DNA of 6,941 bases from Chloroflexota bacterium. Lineage in GTDB: Bacteria; Chloroflexota; Anaerolineae; Anaerolineales; Villigracilaceae. Position numbers and translations under genes: made by a program. Location: assembly GCA_023484185.1 (NCBI GenBank), contig JAMDBC010000186.1:1-6941 (forward strand), written 5' to 3'. Positions within the stretch are counted from its first letter, which is position 1; each line of letters opens with the position of its first letter. Positions 1-6,236 of this stretch are shown in pieces. Below the pieces are notes generated by a model, which made no database searches, was not told the DNA's origin, and saw only the letters and a program-made list of their open reading frames with translations.

Positions 1-62
1 GTTGTGGGCGGGCTTCGCCCGCCCACAACATCCCACTTCCCCCTTCTTTTTGAGAAGATACC
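1..62. repeat. Palindromic dispersed repeat, copy 1 (cut by window edge)
   Basis: Bases 1-13 and 17-29 form a perfect 13-bp inverted repeat around a TTC loop, with GGGCGGGC/GCCCGCCC at its core. A C-rich then T-rich flank ends in AAGATACC at 62. From the loop to its end (14-62) this copy matches the reverse complement of 1987-2035 at 45 of 49 positions without a gap, so the two are members of one family in opposite orientation. The left half lies outside the window. One difference is compensatory: the G4-C26 pair here is a T-A pair in the other copy. The repeat carries no protein gene; the open frame through it (peptide WAGFARPQHPTSPFF) also appears in the other copy and is a by-product of the repeat. 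REP- or MITE-like in form; the family is not one I can name. Confidence 0.85.
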
Positions 63-70
63 GATTTTCG

Positions 71-1732
71 TTGGAAGCAGTCAGTGTTCGGGCCATTGCT
101 TTGCTGACCGCCGCGATGGGCGTGGTAAACGTCCTCTCGGCGGTCACGCCGTCTATGAAGGCGCGTCTGGTCTTGCTCGAGGAATATCTGCCTCTTCAAG
201 TTGCACAGGGCGGGCATCTCACTTCGGCGCTGGCCGGGTTCGCTTTACTGCTGCTTGCGTCCAGCCTGTGGAGGCGCAAGCGCGTTGCTTGGTTTTTAAC
301 TGTTATGGTGCTGGCGATATCCATCGTTACACATATCATCAAAGGGCTGGATTATGAAGAGGCCACACTCGCTGTTGTTTTGCTGATTGCTCTGATCGTT
401 TTCCGTTCGCACTTCCATGCTCGTTCAGATACCCCGTCCATTCGGCAGGGACTCCTGACCTTGTTGGCGGCCTTGGTCTTTACGCTGACTTATGGCGTCG
501 TCGGCTTTTACCTGCTCGATGGGCATTTCCGCGTCAACTTCGGACTTTGGGCCGCGCTCCGTCAAAGCGTTGTGATGTTCACCCAGTTTTATGACCCCGG
601 TCTCCAGCCCATCACTTCGTCCACTCGTTTCGGCCGCTATTTTGCGGACTCGATTTATATTGTCAGCGTGGTAACAGCCGGTTACGCGTTGCTCATGCTC
701 ATTCGTCCGGTGTTGATTCGTCATCGTGCCTCGCCGACCGAACGGGCGCGTGCCTGGGAAATCATCCAGACACACGGGCACACATCGCTAGCGCGCTTCA
801 CTCTGCTTGACGACAAATTGTTTTACTTTAGTCCCGGCGGGTCGGTGATCTCATACGTTGTCGAAGGACGCACCGCGTTGGTGCTTGGCGATCCGATCGG
901 CCCCAATCGTGATTTGTCACATTGCATAGATGGCTTCAAATATTTTTGCTCGCTTAATGATTGGCTGCCGGTTTTTTACCAATGTCTGCCGGGCCATCTT
1001 AAGACATACAAGAAGGCTGGTTTTAGCGCGATCCAGATTGGGCAGGAAGGCATCGTTGACCTTTGTGGCTTCACGCTGGAAGGCGGCAAAATGAGGGGCA
1101 TCCGCTCCTCGATCAATAAAATGAAGCGGCTGGGATACACAGCCGAGGTGCTCGATCCGCCGCATCCACCGTCGCTTTTGTCCGAACTGAATGATGTCAG
1201 CGATGAATGGCTTTCTGCCCGAAATACATCAGAGATGCGTTTTTCTGTCGGATGGTTTGATGCTGCCTATCTCAATACCTGTCCCATCCTGGTCGTTCGT
1301 AATTGTGAGGGGGTGATCGATGCCTTCGCCAATATCATTCTTGAATTTCGAGCGGATGAAGTGACCGCCGATATGATGCGTCACCGTTCGACTGCCGAGA
1401 AAGGCCAGATGGATTTTCTGTTTGTTTCCCTGTTCGAGTGGGCGCGCGCTCAACAATATGCCCGATTCAATTTTGGACTCAGCGCGCTCTCCGGTATTGG
1501 GGAACAACCGGAAGATCCTGCTATTGAACGCGCTTTGCGTTTTGTGTTTGGGCACGTGAATCAATTTTATAACTTCAAAGGTTTGCATGGCTACAAAGAT
1601 AAATTCGACCCGGTCTGGTCGCCGCGCTATCTTGTTTATCCAACTGCGAATCTTCCTGCCGCTGCAACTGCTTTGATCCACGCCAACACCGGTAACGATT
1701 TTCTTGGCGGTTATCTCGGTCATCCCAAATAG
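71..1732 (+). CDS. MprF-type phosphatidylglycerol aminoacyltransferase-like membrane protein (DUF2156 domain)
   Basis: Predicted inner-membrane protein of 553 aa from TTG71. About six hydrophobic segments (near residues 5-24, 50-67, 72-91, 98-113, 127-149, 190-216) precede a cytosolic LPG_synthase_C/DUF2156 domain (about 220-525). Family hallmarks are visible: SLARFTLLDDKLFYFSPGG (239-257), LVLGDPIGP (270-278), MMRHRSTAEKGQMDFLF (435-451), FNFGLSALSG (466-475) and FYNFKGLHGYKDKF (499-512). Family members transfer an amino acid from aminoacyl-tRNA to phosphatidylglycerol, lowering surface charge and sensitivity to cationic peptides; the amino acid used here cannot be read. The membrane part is shorter than the 14-TM, roughly 840-aa MprF, so a full flippase unit is unlikely. 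The frame stays open upstream to base 2, but that stretch is a dispersed repeat. TTG71, just past it, has only a weak GAGAAG upstream; ATG116 would cut into TM1. The true start, or a truncated N-terminus, is therefore unresolved. No clear terminator follows the stop. Confidence 0.85.
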   Translation: MEAVSVRAIALLTAAMGVVNVLSAVTPSMKARLVLLEEYLPLQVAQGGHLTSALAGFALLLLASSLWRRKRVAWFLTVMVLAISIVTHIIKGLDYEEATLAVVLLIALIVFRSHFHARSDTPSIRQGLLTLLAALVFTLTYGVVGFYLLDGHFRVNFGLWAALRQSVVMFTQFYDPGLQPITSSTRFGRYFADSIYIVSVVTAGYALLMLIRPVLIRHRASPTERARAWEIIQTHGHTSLARFTLLDDKLFYFSPGGSVISYVVEGRTALVLGDPIGPNRDLSHCIDGFKYFCSLNDWLPVFYQCLPGHLKTYKKAGFSAIQIGQEGIVDLCGFTLEGGKMRGIRSSINKMKRLGYTAEVLDPPHPPSLLSELNDVSDEWLSARNTSEMRFSVGWFDAAYLNTCPILVVRNCEGVIDAFANIILEFRADEVTADMMRHRSTAEKGQMDFLFVSLFEWARAQQYARFNFGLSALSGIGEQPEDPAIERALRFVFGHVNQFYNFKGLHGYKDKFDPVWSPRYLVYPTANLPAAATALIHANTGNDFLGGYLGHPK

Positions 1733-1766
1733 CGAAACATTCTATTCAAATTCTTATCTCCATACC

Positions 1767-1796
1767 TTGACACCAATTCCTCTAATATGATATAAA
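1767..1796 (+). promoter_or_regulatory. Sigma70-type promoter of the metYA operon
   Basis: A perfect -35 TTGACA (1767-1772) is followed after 18 bp by TATAAA (1791-1796). A shifted -10, GATATA (1789-1794), would give a 16-bp spacer. Transcription should begin near 1803, about 30 nt before the riboswitch P1 stem, which is the expected arrangement for an S-box leader. Found by inspection only; the start point is inferred. Confidence 0.75.
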
Positions 1797-1831
1797 CGGC
1801 GAAACCTAAAAACTGAATAGCTTAATCAGCA

Positions 1832-1933
1832 CTCTTATCCAGAGAGGCGGAGGGACCGGCCCTTTGATGCCTCGGCAACCTGACGAAAGTCAAGGTGCCA
1901 ATTCCGGCAGAACTATTTTCTGGGAGATGAGAG
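1832..1933 (+). promoter_or_regulatory. SAM-I (S-box) riboswitch aptamer
   Basis: The segment has the S-box core in order: CUUAUCCAGAGAGGCGGAGG at 1834-1853 (P1 end, J1/2 and the P2 kink-turn side), GGACCGGCCC (1853-1862), GAUGCCUCGGCAACC (1866-1880), a P3 arm UGAC-GAAA-GUCA (1881-1892), AAGGUGCCAAUUCC (1892-1905) and P4 UGCC/GGCA (1896-1899 with 1906-1909). P1 closes exactly: 1832-1839 CUCUUAUC pairs with 1926-1933 GAUGAGAG with one G-U pair. The aptamer binds S-adenosylmethionine. It lies upstream of two methionine-synthesis genes, and a terminator follows it, so the expected effect is transcription shut-off when SAM is plentiful. All conserved blocks appear intact, so a working switch is likely. 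Confidence 0.97.
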
Positions 1934-1967
1934 GGCCATGTTGTTTAATTATCAAAAGCCCCTTCAT
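1927..1967 (+). promoter_or_regulatory. Predicted antiterminator helix of the SAM riboswitch
   Basis: The 3' strand of aptamer P1 and the bases after it (1927-1935, AUGAGAGGG) can pair with the 5' arm and loop edge of the terminator (1960-1967, CCCUUCAU), leaving only G1931 bulged. This helix would use bases needed both for P1 and for the terminator stem, so it excludes both. It is the expected SAM-free, transcription-on fold. The pairing is read directly from sequence; its use in the cell is inferred from the known S-box mechanism. Confidence 0.7.
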
Positions 1968-1986
1968 TTTCCGAAGGAGCTTTTTT
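1954..1986 (+). terminator. SAM-controlled intrinsic terminator of the metYA leader
   Basis: AAAAGC (1954-1959) and CCUUC (1961-1965) pair with GAAGG (1973-1977) and GCUUUU (1979-1984), with one C-A mismatch (1960/1978) and a 7-nt loop. The stem runs straight into six T residues (1981-1986). It begins 20 nt after aptamer P1, the usual S-box spacing, and should form when SAM holds P1 closed. Transcripts reading through from the upstream gene would meet the same terminator. Confidence 0.93.
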
Positions 1987-2079
1987 GATATCTTTTCAAA
2001 AAGAAGGGGGAAGTGGGGTGTTTTGGGCGGGCGAAGCCCGCCCAAAACACCCCACACCTCGCTTTATTGAAAAGATACC
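1987..2079. repeat. Palindromic dispersed repeat, copy 2 (complete, MITE/REP-like)
   Basis: A perfect 20-bp inverted repeat (2013-2032 with 2036-2055) surrounds a GAA loop. Outside it, partial pairing continues and ends in a near-perfect terminal inverted repeat (1987-1999 with 2067-2079, GaTATCTTTTCAA against TTGAAAAGATAcC, one mismatch). The whole 93-bp unit is thus a large imperfect palindrome. T6 tracts flank it on both sides (1981-1986 and 2080-2085), which could be a target duplication or chance in T-rich DNA. It has no coding capacity, so movement would need a transposase from elsewhere. It sits in the transcribed leader between the riboswitch terminator and metY, so it will fold as a very stable hairpin in every full-length metYA mRNA. 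Confidence 0.88.
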
Positions 2080-2095
2080 TTTTTTGTTTTGTCTG

Positions 2096-2160
2096 GTGGA
2101 GTGTCATGCTGAATGCTCCACACTTTTTAAATTGCAGCCGAAAGTTGTGTGTAGCATTCA
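2096..2160 (+). promoter_or_regulatory. Overlapping hairpins in the distal metY leader
   Basis: Two stems compete for the same bases. Stem A pairs GTGGAG (2096-2101) with CTCCAC (2116-2121). Stem B pairs TGAATGCT (2110-2117) with AGCATTCA (2153-2160) and CACAC (2119-2123) with GTGTG (2147-2151): 13 bp with one mismatch. They cannot form together. Neither is followed by a T-tract, and neither covers the metY ribosome binding site at 2193-2201. I know of no family to which they belong; this may be another decayed repeat or a structural leader element. Confidence 0.4.
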
Positions 2161-2207
2161 GGGTGGCGCTACCCAATAAAATCGTTCCAACCAAAGGAGA
2201 GAAAGTT

Positions 2208-3497
2208 ATGGCTACTAAAGATCGTAAATTCGGTTTCAGCACTCGTCAACTGCACGCGGGTTATTCTCCCGATCCGACCACTGGAAGCCGGGCGGTGCCT
2301 CTATATCAGACGACCAGCTACCAGTTCCGCAATACGGAACATGCCGCGAATTTGTTCGCGCTCAAAGAGTTGGGAAATATTTATACCCGTATTATGAATC
2401 CAACTACTGGCGTTTTAGAGCAGCGTCTCGCTGATCTTGAAGGCGGAGTGGGGGGGCTGGCTGCCAGTTCCGGTCATGCCGCTCAGACGATGGTCGTGCT
2501 GACGCTGTGCGGCGCTGGCGATCATATCGTCAGCAGCAGCCGCTTGTATGGCGGCACGTATAACCAATTCAGTTATACCTTTCCGCGCCTCGGGATCGAT
2601 GTCACGTTTGTAGATCCGTCCGATCCAAAGAATTTCGAGAAGGCCATTCGTCCAAATACAAAAGTCATCTATGGCGAGACGTTGGGAAATCCTGACATCT
2701 CAGTATTTCCATTTGAAGAAGTATCGGCGATTGCCAAAAAGCATAATATTCCGCTCGTGATCGATAATACCTTTGCCACTCCATACCTGTTCCGGCCTTT
2801 TGAATATGGCGCGAATATCATTACGCACAGCACGACCAAATTCCTTGGCGGCCATGGAACTACCATCGGCGGCGCAATCGTGGACGGCGGTAATTTCGAT
2901 TGGACCAGCGGCCGCTTCGATAACTTCACCACGCCTGATCCTTCGTATCACGGTTTGGTTTATGCTGATCTGCTTGACGCTGGTTTGCCGCCCTTTATTA
3001 TCAAAGCCCGTGTACAGGTCCTGCGCGATATCGGCGCTTCCCAGGCCCCGTTCAATAGTTGGCAGACGATCCAGGGGATCGAAACGCTCAGCCTGCGCAT
3101 GGATCGTCACGTTCAAAACGCCCAGGCAGTTGCCGAGTATCTTGAGAAACATCCGAAGGTAAGTTGGGTCAAATATCCCGGCCTGAAAAGTCATCCTGAC
3201 TATGAGCGCGCAAAAAAATATTTTCCAAAGGGTCCAGGCGCGATCCTCGGGTTTGGGATCAAAGGCGGCGCGGAAGCGGGCAAAAAATTTATCGAGAGTC
3301 TACAGCTTTTCAGTCATCTTGCCAACGTCGGCGATGCCAAGAGTCTGGCTATTCATCCAGCCACAACCACGCACAGCCAATTGAGCGCCGAGCAACAGGC
3401 CAGCGCAGGCGTCAGCCCGGACTTCATCCGCCTGAGTATCGGCATCGAAGATATTGAAGACATTTTGTGGGACCTCAATCAGGCCCTCACCGCGTAA
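2208..3497 (+). CDS. metY: O-acetylhomoserine sulfhydrylase (O-acetylhomoserine aminocarboxypropyltransferase)
   Basis: Cytosolic PLP enzyme of 429 aa, the usual length for MetY. It joins O-acetyl-L-homoserine and sulfide to give L-homocysteine and acetate, the direct-sulfhydrylation route to methionine. The Cys/Met-metabolism fold type I signature is clear: [14 protein letters not shown] near the N-terminus, YTRIMNPT (59-66) supplying the neighbour-subunit phosphate contacts, ASSGHAA (86-92), [10 protein letters not shown] with Asp186 facing the pyridine nitrogen, [14 protein letters not shown] with Lys211 as the Schiff-base lysine, and a C-terminal [14 protein letters not shown] followed by a [19 protein letters not shown] end. 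The insertion around 226-265 (GGNFDW...[11 protein letters not shown]) and overall length favour MetY over MetB or MetC, which are nearer 380-400 aa. ATG2208 has AAAGGAGAG (2193-2201) 6 nt upstream; the longer open frame back to 2013 begins in the repeat and is not coding. First gene of the SAM-riboswitch operon, followed 60 nt later by metA, which makes its substrate. Confidence 0.95.
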   Translation: MATKDRKFGFSTRQLHAGYSPDPTTGSRAVPLYQTTSYQFRNTEHAANLFALKELGNIYTRIMNPTTGVLEQRLADLEGGVGGLAASSGHAAQTMVVLTLCGAGDHIVSSSRLYGGTYNQFSYTFPRLGIDVTFVDPSDPKNFEKAIRPNTKVIYGETLGNPDISVFPFEEVSAIAKKHNIPLVIDNTFATPYLFRPFEYGANIITHSTTKFLGGHGTTIGGAIVDGGNFDWTSGRFDNFTTPDPSYHGLVYADLLDAGLPPFIIKARVQVLRDIGASQAPFNSWQTIQGIETLSLRMDRHVQNAQAVAEYLEKHPKVSWVKYPGLKSHPDYERAKKYFPKGPGAILGFGIKGGAEAGKKFIESLQLFSHLANVGDAKSLAIHPATTTHSQLSAEQQASAGVSPDFIRLSIGIEDIEDILWDLNQALTA

Positions 3498-3508
3498 TCT
3501 TTACAGTC

Positions 3509-3547
3509 AAAGGGATGATGAAATACGAACGACATCATCATCCCTTT
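3509..3547 (+). promoter_or_regulatory. Intercistronic hairpin between metY and metA
   Basis: AAAGGGATGATGA (3509-3521) pairs perfectly over 13 bp with TCATCATCCCTTT (3535-3547), leaving a 13-nt loop. The stem ends one base before the metA Shine-Dalgarno AGGAG (3548-3552). No T-run follows, so it is not a standard terminator. A stable stem here could protect the upstream mRNA from 3' decay or influence ribosome access to metA; both are inferences. Confidence 0.7.
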
Positions 3548-3557
3548 AGGAGTTTCC

Positions 3558-4499
3558 ATGCCTGTCAAAATTCCAAACACTCTGCCTGCCCGCGCTATTC
3601 TTGAAAATGAGAATGTTTTTGTGATGGGGGAGGAACGTGCCTATCATCAAGACATTCGCCCTTTGCGAGTCGCCATTCTAAATTTGATGCCAACCAAGAC
3701 CGCCACCGAAACGCAGCTTCTGCGGCTGCTCGGCAACTCATCGCTTCAAGTGGACGTAACCCTTTTGCATACTGTTACGCACGAATCGAAAAATACTGAT
3801 GCCGAGCATCTGTTAAATCACTACGATACTTTTGAAGAAATCCGCAAAGAAAAATTCGACGGCTTGATCATCACCGGCGCGCCGGTTGAGCAAATGGATT
3901 TTGATGAAGTGGATTATTGGCCCGAACTTTGCGACATCATGGGCTGGGCCGAAACAAACGTGTACTCCACTTTTCACATCTGCTGGGGCGCGCAAGCGGG
4001 ACTTTATCATCGCTACGGCATTCCAAAATATTTCCTGCCTGCCAAGATGTTCGGCGTCTTCGAGCATCGCACGCTCATTCCGACCGAGAAGCTGCTACGC
4101 GGCTTCGACGACGTTTTTCTCGCCCCTCATTCCCGCCATACCGAAATCCGCCGCTCAGATCTGGAGAAGATCCCCGATCTCCAAATCCTGGCCGAATCGG
4201 ATGATGCCGGAATTTACATGGTCGGCTCGAAAGATGGGCGTCGTATTTATATTACCGGTCATTCCGAGTATGATCCGCTCACGCTCAAAGCCGAGTATGA
4301 CCGCGATGTAAGCAAGGGCCTGCCGATCAATGTCCCATGCAACTACTTTCCCAACGATGATCCGTCCACGCTACCGCTGGTGCGCTGGCGCGGACATGCC
4401 AGCCTGTTATATGCAAACTGGCTGAACTATTATGTGTATCAGGTTACACCGTTTGATTTTCAAGATATTCCGCGGCATGGGACGCATACAGATTTCTAA
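3558..4499 (+). CDS. metA: Homoserine O-acetyltransferase of the MetA (HTS) family
   Basis: Cytosolic acyltransferase of 313 aa, normal MetA length. It acylates L-homoserine as the first committed step of methionine synthesis. The glutamine-amidotransferase-like MetA fold is evident: [21 protein letters not shown] (40-60), [13 protein letters not shown] (103-115), [15 protein letters not shown] (137-151) with nucleophile Cys142, and ITGHSEYD (232-239) with His235 and Glu237 completing the triad. Residue 111 is Glu. In characterised MetA enzymes Glu111 goes with acetyl-CoA and Gly111 with succinyl-CoA, so the product is predicted to be O-acetylhomoserine despite the common 'succinyltransferase' family name (HAMAP uses metAA for this form). 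That is the substrate MetY needs. ATG3558 has AGGAG (3548-3552) 5 nt upstream. It lies 60 nt after metY with no promoter seen between them, so it should share the SAM-riboswitch control. Confidence 0.95.
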   Translation: MPVKIPNTLPARAILENENVFVMGEERAYHQDIRPLRVAILNLMPTKTATETQLLRLLGNSSLQVDVTLLHTVTHESKNTDAEHLLNHYDTFEEIRKEKFDGLIITGAPVEQMDFDEVDYWPELCDIMGWAETNVYSTFHICWGAQAGLYHRYGIPKYFLPAKMFGVFEHRTLIPTEKLLRGFDDVFLAPHSRHTEIRRSDLEKIPDLQILAESDDAGIYMVGSKDGRRIYITGHSEYDPLTLKAEYDRDVSKGLPINVPCNYFPNDDPSTLPLVRWRGHASLLYANWLNYYVYQVTPFDFQDIPRHGTHTDF

Positions 4500-4505
4500 A
4501 ATAAA

Positions 4506-4531
4506 GAAGCTCAACTAGAAAGTTGAGCTTC
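4506..4531. terminator. Bidirectional terminator between metA and the MFS gene
   Basis: A perfect 11-bp stem, GAAGCTCAACT (4506-4516) with AGTTGAGCTTC (4521-4531), closes a 4-nt loop. Read on the minus strand it is followed at once by TTTATTTTAG, a good U-rich tail, so it best serves the convergent transporter gene. On the plus strand, seven bases after the metA stop, the tail is CCTGAGATTTATC, weaker but probably still usable. Confidence 0.85.
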
Positions 4532-4563
4532 CTGAGATTTATCGATTTGCTTTTTATGTAAGT

Positions 4564-5973
4564 CTATGATTGTACCGGTTCGTATTTCTTCACATCCTCA
4601 ATGGCCTTCTTTTCATTCAGGAAGGGCAGGATGATCAAGCCCATTACAAAGAGGAAGATCAAGGACAGAATAGCCGGACGCAGGTTTCCAAAGGCTTGAT
4701 TGACAATGGCAAACAAGGCAGGGCCGATCCACGAGGTGCCTTTATCGCTGACTTCGTAAAAGGAGTAGTATTCCGCCTCCTTGCCATTCGGAATCATCTG
4801 AGCAAAAAGACTGCGACTGATGGCCTGTGAGCCGCCGAGGACGAGGGCGATGACCACACCCAATAGCATAAACTCTGTGGCGCGGTTATCACCCTTCATG
4901 CCAAAGTATGCATAAATAACCACGCCTGCCCAAATGACCAGACTGATGATAATGGATCGCTTGGCTCCAACCCAACCAGCCAGCCGTCCCCAAAAGAGCG
5001 CTCCGAAGAAGGCTACGAACTGGATCAACAGAATTACTTCCGTTAATGTGCTGGTGCTCAACTCAAGTCCGCCGCGGATAAGCGGTGCCGCCGCAAACGT
5101 GGACGACATTGCAATTACGGTCTGAATGCCGTCATTATAAAGAAAGTAGGCAAATAAATATTTTAGTGTCTCAGGGAAGTTTCGAACCTCCTTGATGGTT
5201 TTACCAAGTTGTCTGAAGCCCACACTGAAATATGTCTCGTTAGACGGAAGGGGACGACGCGCATGGCGCGGGCGCAGGCGTGCCCACGTTAGAAAAGACC
5301 AGCTCAGCCACCAGATACCCGCGGATGCCAGGTTGATGCGGATGGCGAGTCCGGTGGGAATGCCAATCTTATCGTGGAGTAAAAACAGGGCCAGATTCAA
5401 GGCCAGTAAGATGCCATCGCCGAGGTAGCCCATTGCCCATCCGAAAGAAGAGACACGGTCGCGTTGATCCTCGCTGGCAATATCCGGCAGGTAGGCGTTG
5501 TAAAAAATAATCGATGCGCCGAAAGCCAAATTGGCTGCGATGAAAAGCAGTCCGCCCATCCACCATATAGGGCCGGTAATAAAGAACATCAGAATGGTTG
5601 CTGCCGCACCGATGGTCGCAAAGACCTGCATCATTTGTTTTCTCAAATGAGAATAATCCGCAATGGCTCCCAGGATCGGAAGAAAGAACACCTGGAGCAG
5701 GACTGAGATTGAAATACAGTATCCCATAAACGAATCGGGGGCAACGGGAATGCCGAAAAGATTGGCCAACAAAGGAGGGTGAATGGCGCCGTTCCAGTCC
5801 ACGCCGTTCTTGATCAGGAAATCCGCCTTGGCTGCATCTGCTGCCAGGCTGGCAACATAAGGCGCCAGGAACACGGTTCCAACCGTGGTGCTAAAGGCAG
5901 AGTTTGCCCAGTCATACATTGCCCACCCGAAAATTTCTCGTTTGTCGTTCATCATTGCTTTCTCTTGCAACAT
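4564..5973 (-). CDS. MFS transporter, UMF1 / Atg22-like family
   Basis: Inner-membrane permease of 469 aa with about 12 hydrophobic segments in two halves joined by a basic loop (about 231-262, ARLRPRHARRPLP). The N-terminal GWAMYDWANSAFSTTV (16-31), the IIFYNAYLPDIAS stretch (155-167) and LYNDGIQTVI (278-287) are typical of the UMF1 (unknown major facilitator 1, Atg22-related) family. MFS motif A appears after TM2 (GAIADYSHLRKQ, 102-113) and again in the second half (GRLAGWVGAKRS, 329-340). The eukaryotic relative Atg22 exports amino acids from the vacuole; the substrate of bacterial members is not settled and is not predicted here. ATG5973 is chosen because GGAGG (plus-strand 5978-5982) lies 4 nt upstream; the frame is open to a GTG at 6012 with no ribosome site, and ATG5955/5952 are weaker options. 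It converges on metA and diverges from rpoB, so it is a separate transcription unit. Confidence 0.88.
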   Translation of the reverse strand: MLQEKAMMNDKREIFGWAMYDWANSAFSTTVGTVFLAPYVASLAADAAKADFLIKNGVDWNGAIHPPLLANLFGIPVAPDSFMGYCISISVLLQVFFLPILGAIADYSHLRKQMMQVFATIGAAATILMFFITGPIWWMGGLLFIAANLAFGASIIFYNAYLPDIASEDQRDRVSSFGWAMGYLGDGILLALNLALFLLHDKIGIPTGLAIRINLASAGIWWLSWSFLTWARLRPRHARRPLPSNETYFSVGFRQLGKTIKEVRNFPETLKYLFAYFLYNDGIQTVIAMSSTFAAAPLIRGGLELSTSTLTEVILLIQFVAFFGALFWGRLAGWVGAKRSIIISLVIWAGVVIYAYFGMKGDNRATEFMLLGVVIALVLGGSQAISRSLFAQMIPNGKEAEYYSFYEVSDKGTSWIGPALFAIVNQAFGNLRPAILSLIFLFVMGLIILPFLNEKKAIEDVKKYEPVQS

Positions 5974-6035
5974 TTCGCCTCCATAGTGCTTCTGGATACA
6001 TGAAAAACACACAGCTTGCAGGTAAGTTTCGATGG

Positions 6036-6041
6036 ATTATA
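6036..6041 (-). promoter_or_regulatory. Possible -10 box of the MFS transporter gene
   Basis: On the minus strand TATAAT reads at 6041-6036, giving a start near 6029 and a leader of about 56 nt. The hexamer 17 bp upstream (TAGCCT, 6064-6059) is a poor -35, and there is no TG extension, so the call rests on the -10 alone. Confidence 0.4.
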
Positions 6042-6128
6042 AGAGAAAATTTGCCCAGAGGCTAAAATTGGTCGTATTCGATCCTCCCATTCCCCATCTT
6101 CACTTTTTTGGCAATTATATAAAAATCC

Positions 6129-6157
6129 TTGACGTGCATGGGTTTACTTCATATAAT
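6129..6157 (+). promoter_or_regulatory. Near-consensus sigma70-type promoter of rpoB
   Basis: TTGACG (6129-6134), a 17-bp spacer and a perfect TATAAT (6152-6157) make one of the strongest promoter matches in the window. AT-rich DNA directly upstream (6113-6126, AATTATATAAAAAT) resembles an UP element. Transcription should begin near 6164, leaving a leader of about 73 nt. In that leader CCTGC (6171-6175) can pair with GCAGG (6185-6189); this small stem has no assigned role. Confidence 0.85.
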
Positions 6158-6236
6158 GTCTGGTCGCTGTCCTGCTAGGGTGAGGCAGGTGTAATTGTTT
6201 TAATCAGCAGCAGGCACAAGGTCAGGAGAGAAACGA

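Noticed and set aside
1229..1723. 164-codon antisense frame within the DUF2156 gene
   Set aside because: Shadow of a clearly conserved coding sequence on the other strand, with no recognisable domain and no ribosome site.
1864..2070. 68-codon frame on the plus strand in the leader
   Set aside because: It overlaps the SAM aptamer, the terminator and the repeat; the sequence is fully explained by RNA structure, and no ribosome site precedes it.
1..2079. CRISPR array or insertion sequence formed by the two repeats
   Set aside because: There are only two copies, about 2 kb apart in opposite orientation, with no regular spacers and no transposase frame between them beyond ordinary genes.
2013..2207. 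N-terminal extension of metY by 65 codons
   Set aside because: It starts inside the palindromic repeat, runs through the hairpin leader and has no similarity to MetY. ATG2208 has a strong Shine-Dalgarno at the right distance and yields a normal-length enzyme.
2700..3194. 164-codon antisense frame within metY
   Set aside because: Overlaps the catalytic core of MetY, including the PLP lysine region; its composition is what a reverse-strand shadow gives.
3509..3547. Intrinsic terminator after metY
   Set aside because: The stem is strong, but the sequence after it is AGGAGTTTCC, the metA ribosome site, not a U-tract; termination here would cut off metA.
3886..4311. Alternative plus-strand frame of 141 codons within metA
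   Set aside because: Lies wholly within the conserved MetA region containing Cys142, His235 and Glu237; basic, low-quality peptide typical of an out-of-frame read.
5974..6012. GTG start at 6012 for the MFS gene
   Set aside because: The extra 13 residues contain a cysteine-rich, non-hydrophobic stretch with no ribosome site upstream, whereas ATG5973 is preceded by GGAGG.
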